A program made the translations under genes and the position numbers. From Streptomyces sp. PTY087I2 (lineage in GTDB: Bacteria > Actinomycetota > Actinomycetes > Streptomycetales > Streptomycetaceae): a stretch of 64,000 nucleotides of DNA. Of this stretch, positions 34,670-42,871 are shown piece after piece (position 1 is the stretch's first letter; every line of letters starts with the position of its first letter). A model generated the notes under the pieces. It saw only the letters and a list, made by a program, of their open reading frames with translations. It made no database searches and had not been told where the DNA came from. The stretch is from assembly GCF_001687325.1 (NCBI RefSeq), contig NZ_LZRD01000002.1, forward strand, positions 1-64,000, given 5' to 3'.

Positions 34670-36678
34670 GCGGGGACCTCCAGAGGGTCGAGCTTGTTCG
34701 CTTTCCGGATCTCGTCGACGATACGGCCGATGATCTCCGTGATGCCGAAGTCCTTCGGGGTGAAGACGGCGGCCACTCCGGCTTCGATGAGTGCGGTGGC
34801 GTCGGCCGGCGGGATGATGCCGCCCGCGATCACCGGGATGTCCGGCGCCCCGGCCTCGCGCAGCCGGTGCAGCACGTCGGGGACCAGCTCCGCGTGCGAG
34901 CCGGACAGGATGGACAGGCCCACGCAGTGCACGTCCTCGGCCAGCGCCGCGTCGGTGATCTGCTCGGGGGTCAGCCGGATCCCCTGGTAGACCACCTCGA
35001 ACCCGGCGTCCCTGGCCCGTACGGCGATCTGCTCGGCCCCGTTGGAGTGCCCGTCCAGGCCCGGCTTGCCGACCAGCAGACGCAGTCGCCCGACACCCAG
35101 GTCGGCGGCGGTCCGGGTGACCTTCTCGCGGACCAGGGCGAGCGTGCTGCCCGGCTCCGCGGTGACCGCGACCGGGGCCGAGGAGACCCCGGTGGGCGCG
35201 CGGAACTCGCCGAAGACGTCCCGCAGCGCCCAGGACCACTCGCCGGTGGTGACACCCGCGCGGGCGCACTCGACGGTGGCTTCCATCATGTTCTCGGTGC
35301 CCGCGGCGGCCTTCTTCAGCGCGGCCAGCGCCTCCGACGCCCGCGCCTCGTCGCGGTTGTCCCGCCACTCGTGCAGGGCCGCCACGACCCGGGCCTCGTT
35401 CTCGGGGTCGACGGTCATGATCGCCCCGTCGAGGTCGGAGGTGAGCGGGTTGGGCTCGGTGGACTCGTAGATGTTGACGCCGACGATCTTCTCGTCGCCC
35501 GCCTCGATCCGGGCCCGCCGGGCCGCGTGCGAGGAGACCAGCTCGGACTTGAGATAGCCGGACTCGACGGCCGCCATCGCGCCGCCCATCTGCTGGATCC
35601 GGTCGATCTCCGCGAGCGACTCCTCGACCAGGGTGTCCACCTTGGCCTCGACGACATGCGAACCGGCGAAGATGTCCTCGTACTCCAGCAGATCGCTCTC
35701 GTGCGCCAGCACCTGCTGGATCCGCAGCGACCACTGCTGGTCCCAGGGCCGGGGCAGCCCCAGCGCCTCGTTCCAGGCCGGCAGCTGCACCGCGCGGGCC
35801 CGGGCGTCCTTGGAGAGGGTGACGGCCAGCATCTCCAGGACGATGCGCTGGACGTTGTTCTCCGGCTGCGCCTCGGTCAGGCCGAGGGAGTTGACCTGGA
35901 CGCCGTAGCGGAAGCGGCGCTGCTTGGCATTGGTGATGCCGTACCGCTCGCGGGTGACGCGGTCCCAGATACGGCCGAAGGCGCGCATCTTGCACATCTC
36001 CTCGATGAAGCGGACGCCCGCGTTCACGAAGAACGAGATGCGGGCGACCACGTCACCGAACTTCTCCTCGGGCACCTGGCCCGAGTCGCGGACCGCGTCG
36101 AGCACCGCGATGGCGGTCGACATGGCGTACGCGATCTCCTGGACCGGGGTGGCCCCCGCCTCCTGGAGGTGGTAGCTACAAATGTTGATCGGGTTCCACT
36201 TGGGGATGCGGTTGACCGTGTACGTGATCATGTCGGTGGTCAGCCGCAGCGAGGGCACCGGCGGGAAGACGTGCGTCCCGCGCGAGAGGTACTCCTTCAC
36301 GATGTCGTTCTGCGTCGTCCCCTGGAGCTTGGAGGTGTCGGCCCCCTGCTCCTCCGCGACCACCTGGTAGAGCGCCAGCAGCCACATGGCGGTCGCGTTG
36401 ATCGTCATCGAGGTGTTCATCTGCTCCAGGGGGATGTCCTGGAACAGCCGCCGCATGTCACCGAGGTGCGAGACGGGAACACCGACACGGCCCACCTCGC
36501 CGCGGGCGAGAATGTGGTCCGGGTCGTATCCGGTCTGCGTCGGCAGATCGAAGGCGACCGACAGACCCGTCTGGCCCTTGGCGAGGTTGCGGCGGTACAG
36601 CTCGTTGGACGCCTCGGCGGTCGAGTGACCGGCGTACGTCCGCATGAGCCAGGGCCGGTCCTTCTGACGTTCGTTCAT
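34666..36678 (-). CDS. ecm: Ethylmalonyl-CoA mutase (MeaA)
   Basis: 670 residues in one chain: an N-terminal mutase barrel (YAGHSTAEASNELYRRN, TGLSVAFDLPTQ) and a C-terminal B12-binding domain with DGHSNGAEQ and GLSILSGSH. The MeaA-type sequence without a small partner subunit distinguishes it from methylmalonyl-CoA mutase. It converts ethylmalonyl-CoA to methylsuccinyl-CoA using adenosylcobalamin. It starts nine bases after ccr; the epimerase of the pathway is not in this operon. Confidence 0.93.
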   Translation of the reverse strand: MNERQKDRPWLMRTYAGHSTAEASNELYRRNLAKGQTGLSVAFDLPTQTGYDPDHILARGEVGRVGVPVSHLGDMRRLFQDIPLEQMNTSMTINATAMWLLALYQVVAEEQGADTSKLQGTTQNDIVKEYLSRGTHVFPPVPSLRLTTDMITYTVNRIPKWNPINICSYHLQEAGATPVQEIAYAMSTAIAVLDAVRDSGQVPEEKFGDVVARISFFVNAGVRFIEEMCKMRAFGRIWDRVTRERYGITNAKQRRFRYGVQVNSLGLTEAQPENNVQRIVLEMLAVTLSKDARARAVQLPAWNEALGLPRPWDQQWSLRIQQVLAHESDLLEYEDIFAGSHVVEAKVDTLVEESLAEIDRIQQMGGAMAAVESGYLKSELVSSHAARRARIEAGDEKIVGVNIYESTEPNPLTSDLDGAIMTVDPENEARVVAALHEWRDNRDEARASEALAALKKAAAGTENMMEATVECARAGVTTGEWSWALRDVFGEFRAPTGVSSAPVAVTAEPGSTLALVREKVTRTAADLGVGRLRLLVGKPGLDGHSNGAEQIAVRARDAGFEVVYQGIRLTPEQITDAALAEDVHCVGLSILSGSHAELVPDVLHRLREAGAPDIPVIAGGIIPPADATALIEAGVAAVFTPKDFGITEIIGRIVDEIRKANKLDPLEVPA

Positions 36679-36687
36679 CGGGGAACC

Positions 36688-38025
36688 TCAGACGTTGCGG
36701 AAGCGGTTGATGGCGTCGATGTGCTGCTCGCGCATTTCCTGGTCGCGCACGCCCAGACCCTCGCGGGGGGCCAGGGCGAGGACGCCGACCTTGCCCTGGT
36801 GGAGGTTGCGGTGGACGTCGTACGCGGCCTGGCCGGTGTCCTCCAGGGAGTACGTCTTGGAGAGCGTCGGGTGGATCTTGCCCTTGGCGATGAGGCGGTT
36901 GGCCTCCCAGGCCTCGCGGTAGTTGGCGAAGTGGGAGCCGATGATGCGCTTGAGGGACATCCACAGGTAGCGGTTGTCGTACTCGTGCATGTAGCCCGAG
37001 GTGGAGGCGCAGGTGGTGATGGTGCCGCCCTTGCGGGTGACGTAGACCGAGGCGCCGAAGGTCTCACGGCCCGGGTGCTCGAAGACGATGTCGATGTCCT
37101 CGCCGCCGGTGAACTCGCGGATGCGCTTGCCGAAGCGCTTCCACTCCTTCGGATCCTGGGTGCGCTCGTCCTTCCAGAACTTGTAACCCTCGGCGTTGCG
37201 GTCGATGACCGCCTCCGCGCCCATCGAGCGGCAGATCTCGGCCTTCTCCGGGCTGGAGACGACACAGATCGGGTTGGCGCCGCCGGCCAGCGCGAACTGG
37301 GTGGCGTAGGAGCCGAGCCCGCCGCTGGCGCCCCAGATCAGCACGTTGTCGCCCTGCTTCATGCCCGCGCCGTTGCGCGAGACGAGCTGGCGGTACGCGG
37401 TCGAGTTGACCAGGCCCGGAGCCGCGGCCTCCTCCCAGCTGAGGTGCTTCGGCTTCGGCATCAGCTGGTTGGACTTGACGAGGGCGATCTCCGCCAGGCC
37501 GCCGAAGTTCGTCTCGAAGCCCCAGATGCGCTGCTCGGGGTCGAGCATGGTGTCGTTGTGGCCGTCGGAGGACTCCAGCTCGACGGAGAGGCAGTGCGCG
37601 ACGACCTCGTCGCCCGGGTTCCAGGCGTTCACGCCGGGGCCGGTGCGCAGGACGACGCCCGCCAGGTCGGAGCCGATGACGTGGTACGGCAGGTCGTGGC
37701 GCTTGGTGAGCTCGCTGAGCTTCCCGTACCGCTCCAGGAAGTTGAAGGTCGAGACCGGCTCGAAGATGGACGTCCAGACGGAGTTGTAATTCACCGAGCT
37801 GGCCATCACGGCGACGAGGGCCTCGCCGGGGCCGAGTTCGGGGACCGGGACGTCGTCGAGGTGGATCGACTTGCGGGGGTCCTTGTCGCGGGTCTCCAGA
37901 CCGGCGAACATCTCCGCCTCGTCCTTGTGCACGGTGATGGCGCGGTAGGACTCGGGGAGGGACAGGGCAGCGAAGTCCGCGGCCGTGCTGTCCTGCGACT
38001 GAATCGCGTCCAGGATTTCCTTCAC
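36688..38025 (-). CDS. ccr: Crotonyl-CoA carboxylase/reductase
   Basis: 445 residues from GTG 38025 (GGAGG upstream). A medium-chain dehydrogenase with NADPH loop WGASGGLGS. With this start, Asn81, Phe170, Glu171 and His365 fall at exactly the numbers I recall for the CO2-binding residues of the Kitasatospora setae enzyme, which supports both the start and true carboxylase activity. It makes ethylmalonyl-CoA from crotonyl-CoA, CO2 and NADPH, opening the EMC pathway, and also supplies extender units for polyketides. It is the first gene of the operon; its promoter is at 38253-38294 with a structured leader between. Confidence 0.96.
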   Translation of the reverse strand: MKEILDAIQSQDSTAADFAALSLPESYRAITVHKDEAEMFAGLETRDKDPRKSIHLDDVPVPELGPGEALVAVMASSVNYNSVWTSIFEPVSTFNFLERYGKLSELTKRHDLPYHVIGSDLAGVVLRTGPGVNAWNPGDEVVAHCLSVELESSDGHNDTMLDPEQRIWGFETNFGGLAEIALVKSNQLMPKPKHLSWEEAAAPGLVNSTAYRQLVSRNGAGMKQGDNVLIWGASGGLGSYATQFALAGGANPICVVSSPEKAEICRSMGAEAVIDRNAEGYKFWKDERTQDPKEWKRFGKRIREFTGGEDIDIVFEHPGRETFGASVYVTRKGGTITTCASTSGYMHEYDNRYLWMSLKRIIGSHFANYREAWEANRLIAKGKIHPTLSKTYSLEDTGQAAYDVHRNLHQGKVGVLALAPREGLGVRDQEMREQHIDAINRFRNV

Positions 38026-38171
38026 GGTGTTGCCTCCGGTGATGCGGCGTCGAGGGAACGCTTGAGGGGCCCTGCTGGCAGGGGAGTGGTGCGGTGTGGA
38101 GGTGTTGCCGTCGGTTCGGCAGGTGGAGCTGGCTTTGCTCGGTGGAGCAAGAAGGTGCCTGTGACGCAGGC

Positions 38172-38246
38172 GTCCGGGCGCGCAGCACGGTGGTTGCGGG
38201 GACAGCCGGCACACGTGTGAGTTCCCAGCACGCCGGCCGCCCGGAC
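38172..38246 (-). promoter_or_regulatory. Structured 5' leader of the ccr operon
   Basis: From the predicted start site near 38246, the RNA would begin GTCCGGGCG, which pairs perfectly with CGCCCGGAC at 38172-38180. Inside, two GCCGGC segments can pair around ACACGTGT. The leader to the start codon is about 220 bases. No known riboswitch consensus, including the cobalamin class, was matched. About 145 unremarkable bases remain between this structure and ccr. Confidence 0.4.
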
Positions 38247-38252
38247 ACCTTC

Positions 38253-38294
38253 AACGTATGGCACTCCGTGACACCTGACAAGGCACCCAGTGCC
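38253..38294 (-). promoter_or_regulatory. ccr operon promoter with paired TetR-type operators
   Basis: Leftward -35 TTGTCA (38276-38281) and -10 TACGTT (38253-38258) are 17 bases apart. GGCACTCCGTGAC (38260-38272) fills the spacer; GGCACCCAGTGCC (38282-38294) abuts the -35 from upstream. The two palindromes are 22 bp apart, exactly as at the etfB promoter. Confidence 0.78.
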
Positions 38295-38379
38295 AACAAT
38301 TTCTCTCACTTGTCATCTCGTGGGCACGCATGAGCAACACGATGGGCGTTACGAGACGTTCTGTCCTGCTGGCAGGCGG

Positions 38380-39174
38380 TTATCCGGCCGCGCGGTACAC
38401 ATACGGCGTCGTCGTGCCGAGTGCCGTGAAGCCGAGGCGGCGCAGGATCGGGGCCGACATGTCGGTGGCGTCGACCTGGAGGTAGCGGTAGCCGCGCTCG
38501 GCGGCGATCCGGGCCCGGTACGCCACCAGCGCCCGGTAGACGCCCCTGCCCCGCCACTCCGCGACCGTGCCGCCGCCCCAGAGCCCGGCGAAGTCCGTCC
38601 CCGGGTACAGCTCCATCCGCCCGGAGCAGACCGGCTCCCCGTCGCCGTCCACCGCCATGACCGCCACAAAGCCCTCGGGGGCCTCCGCCAGCCGCTTCAC
38701 CATCTGGTGGAGGAGGCGGTCCCCGTCGGTGCCGAAGGCCCGCTCATGGGCCCGGGCCATCAGCTCTGCCCCTGCCGCGTCCGTCACCGGGCGCAGCGTT
38801 ACACCGTCGGGCAGGGCGACCGGGCCGGTCAGCAGCTCCGTGGGCGCCACCAGCAGGGTTTCCGGCGGCTCCGGTACGAATCCGGCCGCGCGCAGCCGCT
38901 CGCCCAGGTCGGCCGGGCGGTCATGGGAGTAGAGCTTCCACTCGAACTCCTCGTGGCCGAGCGCGGCCCAGTGCTCGATCTGGGCCGTGATCGCCGCGTC
39001 GGCCCCGGCGGCGTCCAGCTCCGGGTCCGACCAGACGACCCCGTTCCAGTCGTCGGGCCCGCCCGCCTGGCGTACGACGGGCCCGGCGCGCTCGACCCGC
39101 ACGCCCGGCCCGTCCGGGCGGGCGTGCTCGCGCATCGTGCGGTCGTACAGGTCGCGTACTTCATCGGCTCTCAT
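38380..39174 (-). CDS. GNAT-family N-acetyltransferase
   Basis: 264 residues. The C-terminal half is a GNAT fold: SGRMELYPG, WGGGTVAEWRGRGVYRAL (acetyl-CoA loop) and LQVDATDMSAPILRRLGF. The N-terminal half (1-115) is a degenerate second domain, common in actinobacterial members. The substrate is unknown. It stands between the ccr promoter and the second TetR gene, transcribed leftward. Confidence 0.85.
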   Translation of the reverse strand: MRADEVRDLYDRTMREHARPDGPGVRVERAGPVVRQAGGPDDWNGVVWSDPELDAAGADAAITAQIEHWAALGHEEFEWKLYSHDRPADLGERLRAAGFVPEPPETLLVAPTELLTGPVALPDGVTLRPVTDAAGAELMARAHERAFGTDGDRLLHQMVKRLAEAPEGFVAVMAVDGDGEPVCSGRMELYPGTDFAGLWGGGTVAEWRGRGVYRALVAYRARIAAERGYRYLQVDATDMSAPILRRLGFTALGTTTPYVYRAAG

Positions 39175-39237
39175 GGGCGAACCGAACCACGGGCCCCGGG
39201 CCGCCGCGAACGGGTTTACGGCGCGGCCCGCAGGGCC

Positions 39238-40053
39238 TCAGCGCTCTTTGAGCGCCTGCTGGATCGTCCGCATGACCTCGTCCAGCGGGGCGTCCGTACG
39301 CGCCACCGCGACGAGCACCTCGCCGTCCGTGGTCACCGAGGCGGCCGGGGTGCGCTCGGGCTCGGTCTGCGCGGTCCGGCCGGCCCCGATGCCCGTGCCG
39401 AAGGTGTCGCGCACGATGGCGAAGGCCCGGTCGAGCTGGGCCTCCACATCGCCCTGGCCGCCCGCCCGCAGCCAGCGGCGCAGCACATGGTTGTGCGCGG
39501 TGACGACGGCGGACGCGGCGACCTCCGCGAGCAGCGGGTCGTCGTTGCCCACATGGTGGTCGCGCTCGTCGAAGTGGCCCAGGAGATAGCGGGTGAACAG
39601 CCGCTCGTAGCGGGCCACCGACGCGATCTCGGCCTCCCGGAGGGTCGGCACTTCGCGGGTGAGCTTGTAACGGGCCACGGAGACGGCGGGCTTCGCCGCG
39701 TACATCTTCATGACTTCCTTGATGCCGCGGCAGACGGTGTCGAGCGGGTGCTCGTGCGCGGGGGCCGCGTTCAGGACGGCCTCGGCCCTGACGAGGGTGT
39801 CGTCGTGGTCCGGGAAGATGGCCTCTTCCTTGGAGCGGAAGTGGCGGAAGAAGGTCCGGCGGGCCACGCCCGCGGCGCCCGCGATCTCGTCGACGGTCGT
39901 CGCCTCGTAGCCCTTCGTGGCGAAGAGTTCCATCGCGGCGGCGGCCAGTTCGCGGCGCATCTTGAGCCGTTGGGCGGCCGCGCGCGTTCCCGCGGTGGTC
40001 TCCGGGGCGTCGGTCGCGGCGGTGGCACGGGGTGACTTGGCGGGCTGGGACAT
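39238..40053 (-). CDS. TetR-family transcriptional regulator (paralogue of the one at 740)
   Basis: 271 residues from ATG 40053. HTH region TTVDEIAGAAGVARRTFF differs little from the regulator at 740, and both share KLTREVP with flanking residues, an Ala/Pro/Thr linker and a tail with GEV-VAR and a final amphipathic helix. It is encoded between the EMC operon and the 3-hydroxyacyl-CoA dehydrogenase. A -10-like TACGTT (40060-40065) ends six bases before the ATG, so the mRNA is probably leaderless. It is a second candidate for binding GGCACTCAGTGCC; none of that motif was seen at its own promoter. Confidence 0.88.
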   Translation of the reverse strand: MSQPAKSPRATAATDAPETTAGTRAAAQRLKMRRELAAAAMELFATKGYEATTVDEIAGAAGVARRTFFRHFRSKEEAIFPDHDDTLVRAEAVLNAAPAHEHPLDTVCRGIKEVMKMYAAKPAVSVARYKLTREVPTLREAEIASVARYERLFTRYLLGHFDERDHHVGNDDPLLAEVAASAVVTAHNHVLRRWLRAGGQGDVEAQLDRAFAIVRDTFGTGIGAGRTAQTEPERTPAASVTTDGEVLVAVARTDAPLDEVMRTIQQALKER

Positions 40054-40059
40054 GGCATG

Positions 40060-40065
40060 AACGTA
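40060..40065 (-). promoter_or_regulatory. -10 element for a leaderless TetR transcript
   Basis: TACGTT read leftward, ending six bases before ATG 40053; the same hexamer precedes the TetR gene at 740 and serves ccr. No good -35 is visible. Confidence 0.35.
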
Positions 40066-40144
40066 ACGCATCGGTGCAGGAGAGCGCGCCTGCGGGGGCG
40101 GGCCGCCGGAGGATCCCAGCAGCCCGCCCCACCCGGCTCCCGGG

Positions 40145-41926
40145 TCAGCGACGGGCATATTCGCGGAAGCCGCGCCCCGTCTTGCGGCCGAGGCAGCCCG
40201 CGGCGACCAGGTGCTCCAGCAGCGGAGCGGGCGCCAGGCCCGGGTCGCGGAACTCCTGGTGCAGCACCTTCTCGATGGCCAGCGAGACGTCCAGGCCGAC
40301 CACGTCGAGCAGTTCGAACGGGCCCATCGGGTAGCCGCCGCCCAGCTTCATCGCCGCGTCGATGTCGTCCAGCGAGGCGTAGTGCTCCTCGACCATCTTG
40401 ATCGCGTTGTTGAGGTACGGGAACAGCAGCGCGTTCACGATGAACCCGGCCCGGTCCCCGCAGTCCACCGGGTGCTTGCGGATCTTCGCGCAGACCGCGC
40501 GGACCGTGGCGTGCACATCGTCGGCGGTCAGGACCGTGCGGACGACCTCGACCAGCTTCATCGCGGGCGCCGGGTTGAAGAAGTGCATCCCGATGACGTC
40601 CTCGGGGCGCGCGGTCGCCCGGGCGATGGCGACGACCGGCAGCGAGGAGGTGGTGGTGGCGAGCACCGCGCCGGGCCGGCAGACCTTGTCCAGCGCGGCG
40701 AACAGCTGCCGCTTGACCTCCAGGTCCTCGGCGACCGCCTCCACGGCGAGGTCGACCTCGGCGAACGCGTCCAGCGAACCCGCCGCCGTGATCCGCGCCA
40801 GCGTCTCGTCCCGGGCCTCGGCGCTCAGCCGCCCCTTGGCCACCGAGCGCTCCAGCGACTTCGCGATCCGCCCCTTGGCGAGGTCCGCCTTCTCCTGCGT
40901 CCTGGCCGCCAGCACCACACCGTAACCGGCCTTCGCGAAGACCTCGGCGATCCCGGACGCCATGGTGCCGGAGCCAGCGACGCCCACCGACGCCACCTCG
41001 CGGCCCGCGCCCGCCTCGGCGCCGGCCGCCGGGGTCAGCGCGTCGGGCACCACGTCCTGGCCGCCCGGGGTGTCGTACGTGTAGAAGCCGCGCCCGGCCT
41101 TCCGGCCGGTCAGGCCGGCGCTGCTGAGCTGCCCGAGGATCGGGGCAGGTGCGTGCAGCCGGTCGTGGGACTCGGCGTACATGGCCTCCAGGACCGTACG
41201 CGCGGTGTCGATGCCGATCAGGTCCAGCAGGGCGAGCGGGCCCATCGGCAGCCCGCAGCCCAGCTTCATCGCGGCGTCGATGTCCTCGCGGGACGCGTAG
41301 TTCGCCTCGTACATCGCGGCGGCCTGGTTGAGGTAGCCGAAGAGCAGCCCGTCCGCGACGAACCCCGGCCGGTCGCCGACCGCGACGGGCTCCTTGCCCA
41401 GCTCCCGGGCCAGCGCGGTGACGGCCTCGACGGCGGGCGGCGCGGTCAGCACCGAGGAGACCACCTCGACCAGCTTCATCGCGGGCGCCGGGTTGAAGAA
41501 GTGCAGGCCGAGCACGCGCTCGGGGCGCTGCGACTCGGCGGCCAGCCGGGTCACCGACAGGGCGTTGGTGCCGGTGGCCAGGATCGTGGTGGGGGAGACG
41601 ATCGCGTCCAGCTCCCGGAACACCTGCTGCTTGATCTCGTACGACTCCGGAACCACCTCGATGACCAGCTCGGCATCGGCGGCGGCCCGGAGCGTGTCCG
41701 CGGTACGGAACCGGGCGAGCGCGGCGGCCCGCTCCTCCTCGGTGATCCGGCCGCGGCCCACGGCCCGTGCGGTGGACGCTTCGAGGGAGGCGACGGCCCC
41801 GAGGGCGGCCGCCTCGCTGATGTCGATGCCGATGACCTCGCGGCCCGCCAGGGCCAGGACCTCGGCGATGCCGGTGCCCATGGTGCCGAGGCCGACGACG
41901 GCGATGGTGGAGAGAGGGGTGTCCAT
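40145..41926 (-). CDS. Fused double 3-hydroxyacyl-CoA dehydrogenase
   Basis: 593 residues made of two complete 3-hydroxyacyl-CoA dehydrogenase units (about 1-285 and 305-593), joined by an Ala/Gly-rich linker. Each has an NAD-binding GxGTM motif (GLGTMG, GSGTMA), the catalytic-His segment HFFNPAPAMKLVEVV, and a C-terminal domain with DIDAAMKLG. Single-unit relatives are 3-hydroxybutyryl-CoA dehydrogenases. It should interconvert acetoacetyl-CoA and 3-hydroxybutyryl-CoA, feeding or draining the crotonyl-CoA used by Ccr. TGGAG lies before ATG 41926. Confidence 0.9.
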   Translation of the reverse strand: MDTPLSTIAVVGLGTMGTGIAEVLALAGREVIGIDISEAAALGAVASLEASTARAVGRGRITEEERAAALARFRTADTLRAAADAELVIEVVPESYEIKQQVFRELDAIVSPTTILATGTNALSVTRLAAESQRPERVLGLHFFNPAPAMKLVEVVSSVLTAPPAVEAVTALARELGKEPVAVGDRPGFVADGLLFGYLNQAAAMYEANYASREDIDAAMKLGCGLPMGPLALLDLIGIDTARTVLEAMYAESHDRLHAPAPILGQLSSAGLTGRKAGRGFYTYDTPGGQDVVPDALTPAAGAEAGAGREVASVGVAGSGTMASGIAEVFAKAGYGVVLAARTQEKADLAKGRIAKSLERSVAKGRLSAEARDETLARITAAGSLDAFAEVDLAVEAVAEDLEVKRQLFAALDKVCRPGAVLATTTSSLPVVAIARATARPEDVIGMHFFNPAPAMKLVEVVRTVLTADDVHATVRAVCAKIRKHPVDCGDRAGFIVNALLFPYLNNAIKMVEEHYASLDDIDAAMKLGGGYPMGPFELLDVVGLDVSLAIEKVLHQEFRDPGLAPAPLLEHLVAAGCLGRKTGRGFREYARR

Positions 41927-42286
41927 CACGGGACTCCAGGGTGAGTGACGACTGTGGGAGCACGGCGCGCGCGGCGATGAGGGAGCGGCGCGTGGCGTAC
42001 GGAAGCTGCGTGTCGTGGAGCGCGGGGCCGAGGCGCGAGGAGCACACGCCCGGCCGTGAGGGGTGACGGACTCTGTCCCGGAGTCGCGTCGCACGTGAAG
42101 CCGAACCGACAAGCACTCCGGGTGGCTGCGTCACCAGGCCACCGGAGCCTGCGGGGAGTGTGACCCGCTCAGATGAGATTAACCGGCGAGTAACGAGCGC
42201 GCCACCCCTGGGTTCGTGTGCCCTGGGCCACACGGGCTCGCTCATCCCGCCCCGTACGGAGTGTGTCCGTCGATACGCTGAGCGTC
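41927..42286. other. 360-base divergent intergenic region
   Basis: It lies between the fused dehydrogenase (leftward) and the HEAT protein (rightward). No ORF with family features is visible. It must hold both promoters. GATTAACCGGCGAGTAAC at 42177-42194 is an AT-richer, weakly symmetric stretch and the likeliest promoter core; no palindrome like those at ccr was found. Confidence 0.4.
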
Positions 42287-42871
42287 ATGGATGACGTCAC
42301 GGACGAGGAGTTCCGTTCGCTCATGGACCGGCTGGAGCCCGAGGCAGCCGGGTCTCCCCACTACGCCCGGCTCGTCGCCGCCGAGGACCCCGAGGAGCTG
42401 GCCCGGGTCCTGGTGGAGCCGCACCAGCCGCTGTGGGCCCGCGAGCTGGCCGCCTTCCGGCTCGGCTGCGCGGGCGACCGGCGGGCCTTCGAGGCGCTGG
42501 TGCTCCTGCTCAACCACCGCGACCCCGAACGCTGCGTCTCCGCCGCCCACGCCCTGGCCCGCCTGAACGACCCCCGCACGCCCCGGGCCGCCGCCGCGCT
42601 CGCCACCAACGCCCTGCGCACCGCCTACGCCCTGCACCCGGTGCGCCTGCTGTCCGACCTGCGGGCCCCCGAGTCGGTGCCCGCGCTCGTCGCCACCCTG
42701 CAACGCCTGCTGGCCCCCGGCGAACCCCACTGGCGCGTCGCCCTGGCCTGCGTCGAGGGCCTCGGCCGGCTCGCCGACGAACAGGCCCGCCCGGTCCTCA
42801 CGGCGGCCCTCCCGCACCCGCGACTGGCCGCGGCCGCCGCGGCGGCGCTCAGCCGGCTGCCGGGGGAGTGA
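42287..42871 (+). CDS. HEAT-repeat protein
   Basis: 194 residues from ATG 42287. From about residue 50 it is a chain of paired helices with HEAT/PBS-lyase-like repeats (AFEALVLLLNHRDPERCVSAAHALARL and similar). Such proteins are scaffolds for protein binding. Its last 23 bases overlap the end of the convergent acetyltransferase gene. Function unknown. Confidence 0.8.
   Translation: MDDVTDEEFRSLMDRLEPEAAGSPHYARLVAAEDPEELARVLVEPHQPLWARELAAFRLGCAGDRRAFEALVLLLNHRDPERCVSAAHALARLNDPRTPRAAAALATNALRTAYALHPVRLLSDLRAPESVPALVATLQRLLAPGEPHWRVALACVEGLGRLADEQARPVLTAALPHPRLAAAAAAALSRLPGE

Noticed and set aside
36688..38214. Longer Ccr start extending to 38214
   Set aside because: The added 63 residues are unconserved, and the GTG at 38025 gives a ribosome site and catalytic residue numbers that fit the known enzyme.
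34867..38220. 1117-codon + strand open frame across ecm and ccr
   Set aside because: Antisense shadow of two well-conserved leftward enzymes; no recognisable domain.
38026..38246. Cobalamin riboswitch in the ccr leader, because ecm needs B12
   Set aside because: The conserved B12-box segments are not present; only generic stems were seen.
42111..42124. AGCACTCCGGGTGG-like stretch upstream of the fused dehydrogenase
   Set aside because: Too many mismatches to the operator palindrome and unpaired.
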